NCBI GenBank assembly: GCA_030600745.1
Contig: JAUVLL010000066.1
Location: 1 to 11,151, forward strand
Direction: 5' to 3'
From: Spirochaetaceae bacterium
GTDB taxonomy: Bacteria > Spirochaetota > Spirochaetia > B11-G9
Length of the DNA stretch: 11,151 nucleotides
The notes beneath the pieces were generated by a model. The model did no database searches. It was not told the origin of the DNA and saw only the letters and a program-made list of their open reading frames with translations. Each line of letters opens with the position of its first letter. Positions within the stretch are counted from its first letter, which is position 1. A program made the position numbers and the translations under genes. Of this stretch, positions 1 through 7,501 are shown one piece after another.

Positions 1-275
1 AAGCTTGTCATAAGAGTGGAATTAAGTAATGGAAGTATTCCGAACTTATCAATAACTGGCTGCCATTCTATAGATGAGAGAAATTCCAGTAATGACACTT
101 CACCACTGGAAAAAAATAAAAAAGCTTCAGTACTTAATATATAAACAATACCCAGTGTGACACAAATAGAAATAATCGCGGAAAAGCTAAGGAGCCCCCT
201 TAAGAGGAGCTCCCTAAACTGCAAAGCTTTTGAAGGATTCTTATCAAAAAGAGTTGCACCTATGGAAAGATTCAT
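1..275 (-). CDS. pstC: Phosphate ABC transporter permease PstC, N-terminal part (cut by window edge)
   Basis: The first 91 codons of PstC, one of the two inner-membrane permease subunits of the PstSCAB high-affinity phosphate importer; the rest lies beyond position 1. The ATG at 275-273 overlaps the pstS stop codon by one base (TAATG), so translation is probably coupled to pstS. The visible protein has a cytoplasmic N-terminus with basic residues, one hydrophobic segment at about residues 27-48, then a loop with the PstC-typical pattern VSLLEF (60-65) and EWQPVIDKFGILPLL (70-84), leading towards the second membrane segment. The reading frame is open to the window edge. Family assignment rests on this loop and on the position directly after pstS. 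PstC and PstA are paralogues; PstC is preferred because it normally follows pstS and because of the loop sequence. Confidence 0.9.
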   Translation of the reverse strand, partial: MNLSIGATLFDKNPSKALQFRELLLRGLLSFSAIISICVTLGIVYILSTEAFLFFSSGEVSLLEFLSSIEWQPVIDKFGILPLLNSTLMTS

Positions 276-1276
276 TAAAGCTTACCTTCCATGGCTTTTA
301 TCCAGTTCATCTTTGCTTTATCAAGATCTGCTTTCCCTGCAGGGAAATAACCTACATCCCGAATTTCTTCATTTACATAAGTAAGATAAAAAGCAATGAA
401 TGCAGCTACCTGTGGTTTTTCCTGCATAATATTGGCACTGCAGTACATAAATACAGGTCTGGCCAGCGGGTATGTGGCGTTATCTACAGTTGTACTACTC
501 GGCTGGACACCTTCAATACTTAATACATTGAGTACATCGGAGTTTTCGGCATAATATGCATAACCGAAGAACCCTACTGCATATATGTCACCTGCTACAC
601 CCCTTACCAGAATGTTATCATCTTCTGAAAGCTGTGTGTTTGATGCTGACAGTATAGGCTCTTTATCTTTGTCAAAAACTTCTTCTACGAAGTAATCAAA
701 AGTACCGCTGTCTGTACCTGGTATAAATCTCTTTATATCTTCCCTGGGCCATGAAGGATTAACATCCGACCATTTATCAGCTGTACCGAATATTAGAGCA
801 AGTTCTTTCAGAGTTACATCAGATGCAAAATCGTTTGAAGGATTTATAACTACTGCGAGAGCATCTGTACCAAGACGGAATTCAATAGGTTCTCTTCCAT
901 TTCCCCTTGCACCAGTAACCTCTTTGTCTTTTATTGGACGACTGGCATTTGAGATGTCAGATTCAGCCTGCACAGCCCATCTTTCAAAACCTGCACCACT
1001 TCCAATACTGTCAAGAGTAATATTGTCACTGTATCCTTCGTTCTTAAATCTTTCTATCATTCTTTCGGAAAGAGGGAAAACAGTTGAACTGCCGGCAGCA
1101 GTTATTGTTCCTTTTACTTTCAGAGGATTAACTCCAGGCAGGATGGCATCATCTGAGTCAGGTAATATCCAGGAATATACATCAGTTTTTTCCTTAGCTG
1201 AAATTTCTTTATCTCCACCGGCAAAAACTGTGGATACTGAAGTCAGTATCATTAAAAAAACTAAAATCTTTTTCAT
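275..1276 (-). CDS. pstS: Periplasmic phosphate-binding protein PstS
   Basis: A 333-residue solute-binding protein that captures orthophosphate in the periplasm and delivers it to the PstC/PstA channel. Residues 1-19 form a Sec signal peptide (MKK, hydrophobic core, VFA cleavage site before GGDKE). Phosphate-binding signatures are in the usual order: AGSSTVFPLS at 61-70, GSGAGFER at 92-99, ISNASRPIK at 108-116 and PGTDSGTFDYF at 186-196. Length is normal for the family. The ATG at 1276 is chosen because AGGAGG (1288-1283) lies 6 bases upstream and the signal peptide begins there; an in-frame TTG at 1309 would add 11 residues before the signal peptide and has no such site. It is the first gene of an operon continuing into pstC, downstream of a probable Pho box. 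I see no lipobox cysteine, so it is probably soluble rather than lipid-anchored. Confidence 0.95.
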   Translation of the reverse strand: MKKILVFLMILTSVSTVFAGGDKEISAKEKTDVYSWILPDSDDAILPGVNPLKVKGTITAAGSSTVFPLSERMIERFKNEGYSDNITLDSIGSGAGFERWAVQAESDISNASRPIKDKEVTGARGNGREPIEFRLGTDALAVVINPSNDFASDVTLKELALIFGTADKWSDVNPSWPREDIKRFIPGTDSGTFDYFVEEVFDKDKEPILSASNTQLSEDDNILVRGVAGDIYAVGFFGYAYYAENSDVLNVLSIEGVQPSSTTVDNATYPLARPVFMYCSANIMQEKPQVAAFIAFYLTYVNEEIRDVGYFPAGKADLDKAKMNWIKAMEGKL

Positions 1277-1282
1277 TACAAA

Positions 1283-1288
1283 CCTCCT
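1283..1288 (-). promoter_or_regulatory. Ribosome binding site of pstS
   Basis: A perfect AGGAGG on the minus strand, 6 bases before the ATG at 1276. It decides the pstS start against the upstream in-frame TTG at 1309. Confidence 0.85.
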
Positions 1289-1347
1289 GTGTTTGTTTAA
1301 ATGTTGCAATAAGATATTTGCAATTTAAGGAGGTTTTATTTGGCATT

Positions 1348-1375
1348 GATTAAAGTAATGTTAGGATTGTGTTAA
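1348..1375 (-). promoter_or_regulatory. Probable Pho box (PhoB/PhoP operator) of pstS
   Basis: Read on the minus strand there are three direct repeats in exact 11-bp register: TTAACA (1375-1370), CTAACA (1364-1359) and TTAATC (1353-1348), each separated by 5 bases. Tandem TTAACA-like hexamers at 11-bp spacing are the known binding pattern of PhoP in Bacillus and resemble other PhoB-type boxes. The site lies 72 to 99 bases upstream of the pstS start, in the 120-base gap after the preceding gene. The third copy is degenerate. I see no convincing -35 here, which fits activator-dependent promoters; an AT-rich stretch (AAATAA, near 1341-1336) could serve as a weak -10. The assignment is inferred from pattern and gene context. 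Confidence 0.65.
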
Positions 1376-1396
1376 TTATATTGGATGGTCTATGAT

Positions 1397-2092
1397 TTAT
1401 TCTGCAGCTTCCTTTAGAGCTTTAAAAAAGCTCTTGTTACCATTTTTACCTCCAAATTTCAGGCCTAGTAAAACATAAGGAGGGTAGTTAACTATTCCAT
1501 AATGAGTATAGTTACGAACATAGGTATAAGTTCTGCCCTGGATGATGATTTCTTTCATATACCACGAACCAAAACTATAATCAAACTTTCCATCGATTGA
1601 TTTATATAGATTCCATTTAATTAGAAACGAGCCATCTTCCCGAAGTTCCGGTACTTTATAAAAAATATAGTTGTAATTCTGTATAATTGTTCCCATCCTG
1701 AACTGTATTTTGACTTCCTGCAGATGCGGAGACCATAGAGACGTCGATGGGTTTAGGTCTTTTGTGTAAATCATTCTGGGGAAAACATTTTGTTCGTTTT
1801 CCAGATCAACTACCGGATTAATTAGTTTGGATATGGGAATATTAAAAATTGCATGTATATCAAAAAGAGTATCCAGTAGTTTGAGTTCATCTTTTATCTC
1901 AGGATTGATATATGATTCAATTACAGCAGGTCTATTAAGTAGTTTTTTAAGAGAGCTGAATGAAGCTATATTATCTTTATATTCAAAGATACTGCTGTGA
2001 GATTCAATAGAATTATCCTGTGCTCCCAGAGTAAATATAGCTGTCAAAAGCAGGAGTAGTATAATCATTGTTTTAGTACTTGTGTTTATCAT
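1397..2092 (-). CDS. Secreted protein of unknown function, possibly START/SRPBCC-like
   Basis: A 231-residue protein I cannot assign to a named family. Residues 1-24 look like a Sec signal peptide: K7, a very hydrophobic core (MIILLLLLTAIF) and a likely cleavage at LGA before Q25. After an N-terminal stretch rich in hydrophobic helices (about 40-90), residues 105-198 alternate beta-like segments with a FGSWYMKEI...GRTYTYVRNY pattern (174-195). This resembles the late strands of START/SRPBCC lipid- or ligand-binding domains, where a conserved W/Y strand precedes a T-x-V-R-Y strand; that is a weak similarity judged by eye. The ATG at 2092 is preferred over an internal ATG at codon 9 because it gives the signal peptide its basic residue. 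It has its own promoter, diverging from murG, and lies 120 bases upstream of pstS in the same direction, with no obvious terminator between. Confidence 0.7.
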   Translation of the reverse strand: MINTSTKTMIILLLLLTAIFTLGAQDNSIESHSSIFEYKDNIASFSSLKKLLNRPAVIESYINPEIKDELKLLDTLFDIHAIFNIPISKLINPVVDLENEQNVFPRMIYTKDLNPSTSLWSPHLQEVKIQFRMGTIIQNYNYIFYKVPELREDGSFLIKWNLYKSIDGKFDYSFGSWYMKEIIIQGRTYTYVRNYTHYGIVNYPPYVLLGLKFGGKNGNKSFFKALKEAAE

Positions 2093-2110
2093 TTTATTTC
2101 CCGGAAAACC

Positions 2111-2138
2111 AGTATACTTATATTTTCCAAACTGTCTA
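2111..2138 (-). promoter_or_regulatory. Sigma-70-type promoter for the secreted protein gene
   Basis: On the minus strand, TAGACA (2138-2133, five of six matches to TTGACA) is followed after 16 bases by TATACT (2116-2111, five of six matches to TATAAT). The expected transcription start near 2104 leaves a short leader before the ATG at 2092, with only a weak GGGA-type ribosome site. No equally good promoter is visible on the plus strand for murG in this 79-base divergent gap. Confidence 0.6.
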
Positions 2139-2171
2139 TAAAAATATTTATCAATATGTTAATCTGTCCTT

Positions 2172-3275
2172 ATGAGACAGCAGAATGTGGTTTTTACCGG
2201 TGGAGGTACCGGTGGACATGTATTTCCAGGTATTGCAGTAGCAGAGAAACTGACAGAAGCGAAAACTGACAGTTCTGTAAGTATTTACTGGATTGGTAGC
2301 TCCATGGGTATGGAAAAGGATATTCTTGAAAGATTTGATATTCCATTCTATTCAATTCCTGCAGGTAAATTAAGACGTTATTTTTCGTTTAATAACTTTA
2401 TAGACATCTTTAAAATAATATCAGGTTTTATTGTATCAATTTTTATTTTAAAAAAACTAAGGGCAGATCTATTATTTTCGAAGGGAGGATTTGTTACTGT
2501 TCCTGTTGTTTTTGCAGCACGTTTACTGGGAATACCTGTTATTTCCCATGAGTCAGATCTCGACCCGGGACTTGCTACCAGGATTAATGGCCGATTGTCC
2601 GATACTATGCTCTTTGCCTATAAAGAGACAGCAGATGCATGGAAGAAGAATCGTACCGGCCAGAAGGTTCTTGTAACAGGAAATCCTGTTCGAAAAGAAA
2701 TTCATAAGGGCAGAGCTGGAAAAGGAAGAGACCTTTTTAATGTTCCTGCAGATAAAAAGATAATTCTTATTCTGGGTGGAAGCCAGGGAGCATTAGAGAT
2801 AAATAAATTAATCGCAGAAATCATTGATGAACTTACTGCCGATTATTTTATAATACATCAAATGGGTGCTCTGACATTTACAAAATCGATGAAAAATGAT
2901 TATGTTACAAAAACTTTGTTTAATGATGAATTCCCCGATATTCTTGCTGCTGCTGATCTTGTTGTGTCCAGGGCAGGAGCAGGTACTCTATGGGAAAATG
3001 GGGTCAGGGCTAAACCTGCAATATTAATACCCCTCGGCTCAGGTAGTTCCAGAGGAGATCAGATAAGGAATGCAAATTATTTTGAGGCTCACGGAGCTGC
3101 AGTTGTATTGAATGGTGATAGTTTAAACCCGTCAGGCCTTTTGGCTGAAATAAGAAGAATTTTAGGTTCAAATAGTGTTTTAAAGGAACTGGCAGAAAAT
3201 GTTAAAATGCTATGTAATCGGGATAGTGCAGAGCAAATCATAAGCTTAATTCAACATGTATCAGGAGTTAGTTAG
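2172..3275 (+). CDS. murG: UDP-N-acetylglucosamine--lipid I N-acetylglucosaminyltransferase MurG
   Basis: A GT-B glycosyltransferase (family GT28) of 367 residues. It adds GlcNAc from UDP-GlcNAc to undecaprenyl-pyrophosphoryl-MurNAc-peptide (lipid I), giving lipid II at the inner face of the membrane, the last cytoplasmic step of peptidoglycan synthesis. Visible signatures: the N-terminal glycine-rich loop GGGTGGHVFPG (10-20), HESDLDPGLATR (126-137), GNPVR (170-174), LGGSQGA (201-207) and the nucleotide-sugar site SRAGAGTLWE (266-275) followed by GDQIRNA (295-301). Length is typical. The hydrophobic patch at about 82-94 fits the membrane-docking surface known for MurG. The ATG at 2172 gives the expected N-terminus although no Shine-Dalgarno sequence is evident before it. 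It is the first gene of the five-gene plus-strand cluster, and its stop overlaps the cvpA start by one base. Confidence 0.97.
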   Translation: MRQQNVVFTGGGTGGHVFPGIAVAEKLTEAKTDSSVSIYWIGSSMGMEKDILERFDIPFYSIPAGKLRRYFSFNNFIDIFKIISGFIVSIFILKKLRADLLFSKGGFVTVPVVFAARLLGIPVISHESDLDPGLATRINGRLSDTMLFAYKETADAWKKNRTGQKVLVTGNPVRKEIHKGRAGKGRDLFNVPADKKIILILGGSQGALEINKLIAEIIDELTADYFIIHQMGALTFTKSMKNDYVTKTLFNDEFPDILAAADLVVSRAGAGTLWENGVRAKPAILIPLGSGSSRGDQIRNANYFEAHGAAVVLNGDSLNPSGLLAEIRRILGSNSVLKELAENVKMLCNRDSAEQIISLIQHVSGVS

Positions 3276-3760
3276 TGAATATAGTCACATTTGATATTGT
3301 CAGTCTAATAATACTGCTTATTCTGGCAATCAGGGTAACTTTTAGGGGATTTGTTGCTGAAATTATGTCTATGGCATCGGTTCTTGTAGGGATAATAATT
3401 GCTGTTATCTTTACCCATCCTGTCTCTGTACTGCTGAAGGGGTATATTGGAGAGTCCTTTTGGAATACTGTAATTGCTTTTCTGGGCCTTTTCTTAATCA
3501 GCTATTTAATAATAAAGATTTTTGAAAGCTCACTGAATTCTCTGATAGAAAAGATACAACTGGAAAAACTGGATCAGTCCCTGGGTTTTTTTCTTGGTCT
3601 TGTTGAAGGATTTTTATTTGTTGTAATTCTTGTTTTTGTTTTAAGAGCTCAACCGTTTTTTGAAATTGATAAATTATTGGAGAATAGTTTTAGTGCTTCT
3701 ATTGCAGATAAAATAATTCCTATAGGAACTAAAATTATAGAAGAGAAATTAAGAGGATAG
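3275..3760 (+). CDS. cvpA: CvpA-family membrane protein
   Basis: A 161-residue integral membrane protein with about four hydrophobic segments (roughly 5-22, 28-48, 63-83 and 103-124). It matches the CvpA/colicin V production family by size, topology, the early R-x-x-F-R-G-F-V-A-E motif (20-29) and the LDQSLGFFLGLVEGF motif (99-113) at the start of the last helix. E. coli CvpA is needed for colicin V export and is linked to envelope homeostasis; its biochemical role is unknown. The GTG start at 3275 shares its G with the murG stop, and AGGAG (3263-3267) lies 7 bases upstream inside murG. Placement after murG suits an envelope role. Family assignment is firm, function is not. Confidence 0.88.
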   Translation: MNIVTFDIVSLIILLILAIRVTFRGFVAEIMSMASVLVGIIIAVIFTHPVSVLLKGYIGESFWNTVIAFLGLFLISYLIIKIFESSLNSLIEKIQLEKLDQSLGFFLGLVEGFLFVVILVFVLRAQPFFEIDKLLENSFSASIADKIIPIGTKIIEEKLRG

Positions 3761-3762
3761 CT

Positions 3763-4959
3763 GTGTTTGAAAATATTCTGGATCATCCTGAAGTTGTAGA
3801 AACTCTAAAAGAAGATATAAGAAATAAAAAACTCCCATCAGCATTGTTATTTTCCGGAGATATGTATACAGGTAAGCTTACAACTGCTCTGGAATTGGCA
3901 AGGGTTCTATCCTGTAGGGAGGGAGGCGATTGGGGATGTAACTGTTCTTCCTGTGAACAGCATAGGCTTCTGGATGCACCAGAGACAATTATGCTTGGGA
4001 AACACTATTTTTTGGAAGAAATTGAAGCCTGTGCAGATGTTCTTAAGAGGAATCGTCAAACTACAGGTCAATATCAATTTGTCAGAGCTGTTCGTAAGCT
4101 GACAAGAAGATTCGATCAGCAAATCTGGGAGGGACAGGAGAATAAGCTTAAAGGAATAAGTGGTGAACTGGAAAAAATTGAGGAAATAGTTGAAAAAATT
4201 TATCCTGGAGTTGATCTCCCGGATTCTAAAAAACTGGACAAATTACTAAGTGATGCAGGAAAAATCAGTGAAAAAATTTCTGAATATATCAGTGGAGAAA
4301 ATATATCAATAAATCATATTCGTAATATAACCTACTGGTCCCATACTACATTTACCAGTCCTGCAAAAGTAATAATAATTGAAGGTGCTGACAGCATGGG
4401 AGAATCTTCACGGAATGCACTTCTTAAGATAATTGAGGAACCTCCTTCATCAGTATATTTTATTCTAATCAGCAATAAAAAAAATCGAATTATTCCTACT
4501 ATTTTGTCCAGAGTAAGACCTTATAATTTTCGTACCAGGACTGATGATGAGGATAAGAATATTCTTAAAAGAATTTTTAAGGATGATTCAGCTGAGTATA
4601 AAAATCTTAGAGATTATTTTATGGGAATGAAGGGGATCAATCTTAGTATACTTCGACAATATGCAAATAAATCGCTTGATATTTTGATTAATGGTGATGA
4701 GATTGATATTGAAGAGTTTTCAGAAGTTCTTGATATCATAAAAGAAAACCATGTATTAAAGGCCTTTCTTGAAGAGATGCTTTTCCTTTTGCAGAATCAT
4801 ATTGCCGGATATTCAAATCCTGGTTCAGATTTATCTATAATAGTTCTGGAAAGATGGAACAATATCATACAAAAGACTATGTCAAACAGACTAAGATATA
4901 ATCAAAATACACGACTTCTTTTTGAAACACTCATATATGAAATGAGGGCATCGATTTGA
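3763..4959 (+). CDS. holB: DNA polymerase III clamp-loader subunit delta', with a long insertion
   Basis: Delta' is the rigid stator of the clamp loader that opens the sliding beta clamp and loads it on primed DNA. The 398-residue protein starts with the usual helical entry, a P-loop-like GDMYTGKL (32-39; many delta' proteins likewise lack the final Ser/Thr), a four-cysteine zinc module (C51, C59, C61, C64) and, after an insertion, ISINHIRNI (181-189), the Walker-B-like strand VIIIEGAD (203-210), NALLKIIEEPP (218-228) and ILSRV (247-251), equivalent to the clamp-loader SRC motif with the arginine kept and cysteine replaced by valine. Residues about 80-178, helical and charged, are extra compared with typical bacterial delta'. 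The GTG at 3763 is preceded by AGAGGA (3752-3757). It lies 2 bases after cvpA and overlaps the kinase gene by 4. DnaX would be longer and more canonical in its ATPase motifs. Confidence 0.88.
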   Translation: MFENILDHPEVVETLKEDIRNKKLPSALLFSGDMYTGKLTTALELARVLSCREGGDWGCNCSSCEQHRLLDAPETIMLGKHYFLEEIEACADVLKRNRQTTGQYQFVRAVRKLTRRFDQQIWEGQENKLKGISGELEKIEEIVEKIYPGVDLPDSKKLDKLLSDAGKISEKISEYISGENISINHIRNITYWSHTTFTSPAKVIIIEGADSMGESSRNALLKIIEEPPSSVYFILISNKKNRIIPTILSRVRPYNFRTRTDDEDKNILKRIFKDDSAEYKNLRDYFMGMKGINLSILRQYANKSLDILINGDEIDIEEFSEVLDIIKENHVLKAFLEEMLFLLQNHIAGYSNPGSDLSIIVLERWNNIIQKTMSNRLRYNQNTRLLFETLIYEMRASI

Positions 4960-6116
4960 GAAAATTTTTCCAAAAGGCTATGAAAAAATTTGATAAGCTT
5001 GGTAAAGATCAAATTCGTGATCTCCTGGAAGATTTATCTGCAGAAAATGAACTTCTTGAAGTAGTCCTTAATTCTATGACGGATGGTATTCTTGTTTCAG
5101 ATACAACTAACAGATTGATATTTCATAATAGAAGATCAGAGCGTCTTATTCCTTTTTCTCCAGGTGAACTTGAAGATTCCATTATATGGGAAGTAATAGA
5201 TGATACTGATATTGCTGATTTTATCGAACAGGCGCTGTTAAATGCAGAAAAAGTAAATGAAGAAGAATTTACAATAAAAATCCGGGGAGTAACAAAGACA
5301 TTATGGCTGGATATAATGCCTGTTGTAAGGGATGGCTCTATACAGGGTAATCTTTTTCATGTTTCGGATATTACAGAAAGGAAAAAGAGAGATGGTCGCC
5401 TTAGGAGGGCAGAAAACCTGGCCTCCCTTACTACTCTTGCTGCCGGGGTTGCCCATGAGATAAAAAATCCCCTTGGTTCTATTGGTATTCATATACAGCT
5501 TATGCAGAAGTCTTTGAAAAGAGATCATATATTAAAAGAGGAAACAGCTGGTAAGTATCTGGAAATACTGAATGAGGAGGTAGAAAGGTTAAACAATATA
5601 ATTGTTGATTTTCTATTTGCTGTACGGCCTATGAATCCAATTATGAAGAAATCCGATATTAATAAAGTTATTTCGGATCTTCTCGAATTTGTCAAATTTG
5701 AGATGGAAGAAGCTGCTGTCACTATAGATTGTGAGTTTAAACAGGATCTTCCCAAAGTTGATATTGACGAGAAATATATCAAACAGGCCCTTCTTAATAT
5801 TATTAAAAATTCTGTTGCTGCAATGCCTGATGGTGGTGTTATCTATTTTAAGACTATAGAAGATGAAGATTTTATTCATATTTATATCTGTGATACAGGT
5901 GTAGGTATTTCAGAGGGGAATATGTCCAAAATATTTGAACCGTATTTTACTACAAAACAATTTGGTTCCGGTTTGGGATTAACTGTTGTATATAAAATTA
6001 TAAAAGAGCATGGTGGAGATATTATTATCGAATCTGTAGAGGGAGAGGGTACAACATTTACTATAAATTTACCTGTTCCTCAGAGTGATAAACGTCTTCT
6101 GGACTGGAAGGGGTAG
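4956..6116 (+). CDS. Cytoplasmic PAS-domain sensor histidine kinase (NtrB/AtoS-like)
   Basis: A 386-residue soluble kinase with no membrane segment. Order: short basic/helical N-terminus (1-30), PAS domain (about 31-140, ending in the typical VSDITERKK), dimerisation/phosphoacceptor domain with AGVAHEIKNPLG (163-174, phosphorylated His167), then the ATP-binding domain with N-box NIIKNS (281-286), G1 box DTGVGIS (313-319), F box EPYFTTK (328-334) and G2 box GSGLGL (337-342). By order and proximity its partner is the response regulator beginning 3 bases downstream. The TTG at 4956 overlaps the holB stop (TTGA) and has GAGGG (4944-4948) 7 bases upstream; an ATG at 4980 with a poorer site is the alternative and would remove only 8 residues. 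The PAS domain must sense a cytoplasmic or redox-type signal, which cannot be read from sequence. The AtoS name used for similar spirochaete genes should not be taken to mean acetoacetate sensing. Confidence 0.92.
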   Translation: MRKFFQKAMKKFDKLGKDQIRDLLEDLSAENELLEVVLNSMTDGILVSDTTNRLIFHNRRSERLIPFSPGELEDSIIWEVIDDTDIADFIEQALLNAEKVNEEEFTIKIRGVTKTLWLDIMPVVRDGSIQGNLFHVSDITERKKRDGRLRRAENLASLTTLAAGVAHEIKNPLGSIGIHIQLMQKSLKRDHILKEETAGKYLEILNEEVERLNNIIVDFLFAVRPMNPIMKKSDINKVISDLLEFVKFEMEEAAVTIDCEFKQDLPKVDIDEKYIKQALLNIIKNSVAAMPDGGVIYFKTIEDEDFIHIYICDTGVGISEGNMSKIFEPYFTTKQFGSGLGLTVVYKIIKEHGGDIIIESVEGEGTTFTINLPVPQSDKRLLDWKG

Positions 6117-6119
6117 GGT

Positions 6120-7484
6120 GTGAACTTTAATATTCTTATAGTGGATGATGAAAAGAATATAAGAGAAGGCCTTGGCCGTTCTCTTGAAATGGACGGTTAC
6201 AATATTCTACTTGCCGGTGACGGTAAAGAGGGTCTTGAGGTAGTCAATTCCAGTGATATAGATCTGGTAGTGTCTGATCTTAAAATGCCGAAAATGTCTG
6301 GTGAAGAGCTGTTAAAAAAAATTACTGCTTCCTACCCTACAGTACCGGTAATTATTCTGACGGGTCATGGTACCATTGAATCTGCAGTTAATGCAATGAG
6401 GGACGGTGCCTTTGATTTTCTTACCAAACCCGTAAATCTTGACCGCCTTTCTCTTCTTGTCAGGAGAGCTCTTTCAAATAGACAACTGGTTCTTCAGCAC
6501 CGGGAATTACAGGATGAGATTGATAAATTAAGTAAAAGAAACAGATTTTCCAGCATTATTGGGAAAAGTGCACCAATGCGGAAAGTACTGGATATAGTTG
6601 AGCAGGTTGCTGGAACAAAGGCTTCTGTTTTAATAACAGGTGAAAGCGGAGTTGGGAAAGAGCTTATTGCTGATGCAATACACAATTTATCTATGAGAAA
6701 AGAAAAAAAGATGGTTGAGGTTCATTGTGCCGCTCTTGCTGAGTCTCTTTTGGAGAGTGAGCTTTTTGGGCATGAGAAGGGATCGTTTACCGGAGCTATT
6801 GCAAGAAAAAGAGGCCGCTTTGAAGTTTCTGACGGGGGTACAATATTTCTCGATGAGATAGGTGAAATATCCCCTCAGGTACAGGTCAAACTTTTAAGAG
6901 TGCTTCAGGAAAAGAAATTTGAAAGGGTCGGTGGAGAGGAAACTATTGAGGTAGATATCAGGATACTATCTGCAACAAATAAGAATCTGAAAGAGGAAAC
7001 AGAAAAAGGTAATTTCCGGGAGGACCTTTTTTATCGACTGAATGTAGTAAATATTCATGTACCTCCATTAAGGGAGCGTAAAGAAGATATTGAATTGCTG
7101 GCGGCAGCATTTATTAAGGAGTTTTCTGAGGAGAACGGAAAAGAAATCCAAGGTATTGATCAGAAAGCAAGGCTTGCTTTATATAACTATAATTGGCCTG
7201 GAAATATTCGTGAACTTAGAAATTGTCTTGAAAGTGCGGTAGTTATGTGTAAGGGATCTATAATCACAATCAACGATATGCCTTCATCTGTTGGTTCCGG
7301 ATCTGATATGGATTCTATTAAAATTTCTATCGGATCAAGTATGGAAAAGGCTGAAAAAGAAATTATTAAAGCAACACTTTTTCATGAAAACGGTAATAAA
7401 ACCAGGACTGCAGAGATACTTGGAATAGGCCGAAAGACTCTGCACCGGAAACTAAACGAATATAGTCTTAATGACGGAGAATAA
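6120..7484 (+). CDS. Sigma-54-dependent response regulator (NtrC/AtoC family)
   Basis: A 454-residue bacterial enhancer-binding protein that, once phosphorylated, hydrolyses ATP to open promoters bound by sigma-54 RNA polymerase. Receiver domain at 1-120 has the acidic pair D9/D10, phosphoacceptor D53, T81 and K103. The AAA+ domain (about 145-370) carries Walker A GESGVGKE (174-181), the sigma-54 contact loop GSFTGA (221-226, a common variant of GAFTGA), Walker B IFLDEIGE (242-249) and the arginines in NFREDLFYRL (298-307). A Fis-type helix-turn-helix closes the protein (about 424-447, GNKTRTAEILGIGRKTLHRKL). All residues needed for activity appear intact. The GTG at 6120 has AAGGGG (6108-6113) 6 bases before it and starts 3 bases after the kinase gene, so the two form a two-component pair. 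I found no clear -24/-12 sigma-54 promoter in this window, so its targets are probably elsewhere. Confidence 0.95.
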   Translation: MNFNILIVDDEKNIREGLGRSLEMDGYNILLAGDGKEGLEVVNSSDIDLVVSDLKMPKMSGEELLKKITASYPTVPVIILTGHGTIESAVNAMRDGAFDFLTKPVNLDRLSLLVRRALSNRQLVLQHRELQDEIDKLSKRNRFSSIIGKSAPMRKVLDIVEQVAGTKASVLITGESGVGKELIADAIHNLSMRKEKKMVEVHCAALAESLLESELFGHEKGSFTGAIARKRGRFEVSDGGTIFLDEIGEISPQVQVKLLRVLQEKKFERVGGEETIEVDIRILSATNKNLKEETEKGNFREDLFYRLNVVNIHVPPLRERKEDIELLAAAFIKEFSEENGKEIQGIDQKARLALYNYNWPGNIRELRNCLESAVVMCKGSIITINDMPSSVGSGSDMDSIKISIGSSMEKAEKEIIKATLFHENGNKTRTAEILGIGRKTLHRKLNEYSLNDGE

Positions 7485-7501
7485 CAAATTAATTGTCAGG
7501 A

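Noticed and set aside
1..6. Window begins exactly with AAGCTT
   Set aside because: The same hexamer occurs elsewhere in the window, and pstC continues in frame to the edge; it could be a cloning or cutting boundary but carries no biological information.
1277..1309. Upstream TTG start for pstS adding 11 residues
   Set aside because: The extension would precede the signal peptide, and the AGGAGG site fits the ATG at 1276.
924..1328. 134-codon plus-strand open frame opposite pstS
   Set aside because: It is antisense to a well-supported gene and shows no domain or plausible start signal; the same applies to other open frames inside murG, holB, the kinase and the regulator.
1328..1375. Plus-strand AAGGAGG followed by TTG suggesting a small gene
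   Set aside because: The frame closes after about a dozen codons and overlaps the Pho-box region; the match to a ribosome site is probably chance.
1416..1434. Perfect 8-bp inverted repeat AGAGCTTT/AAAGCTCT with a 3-base loop
   Set aside because: It lies within the coding sequence of the secreted protein and is not followed by a T-run on the minus strand, so it is not a convincing terminator.
2121..2171. A plus-strand promoter for murG (TATAAA at 2137-2142 or TATGTT at 2155-2160)
   Set aside because: Neither -10 candidate has a reasonable -35 at proper spacing, so I do not annotate it.
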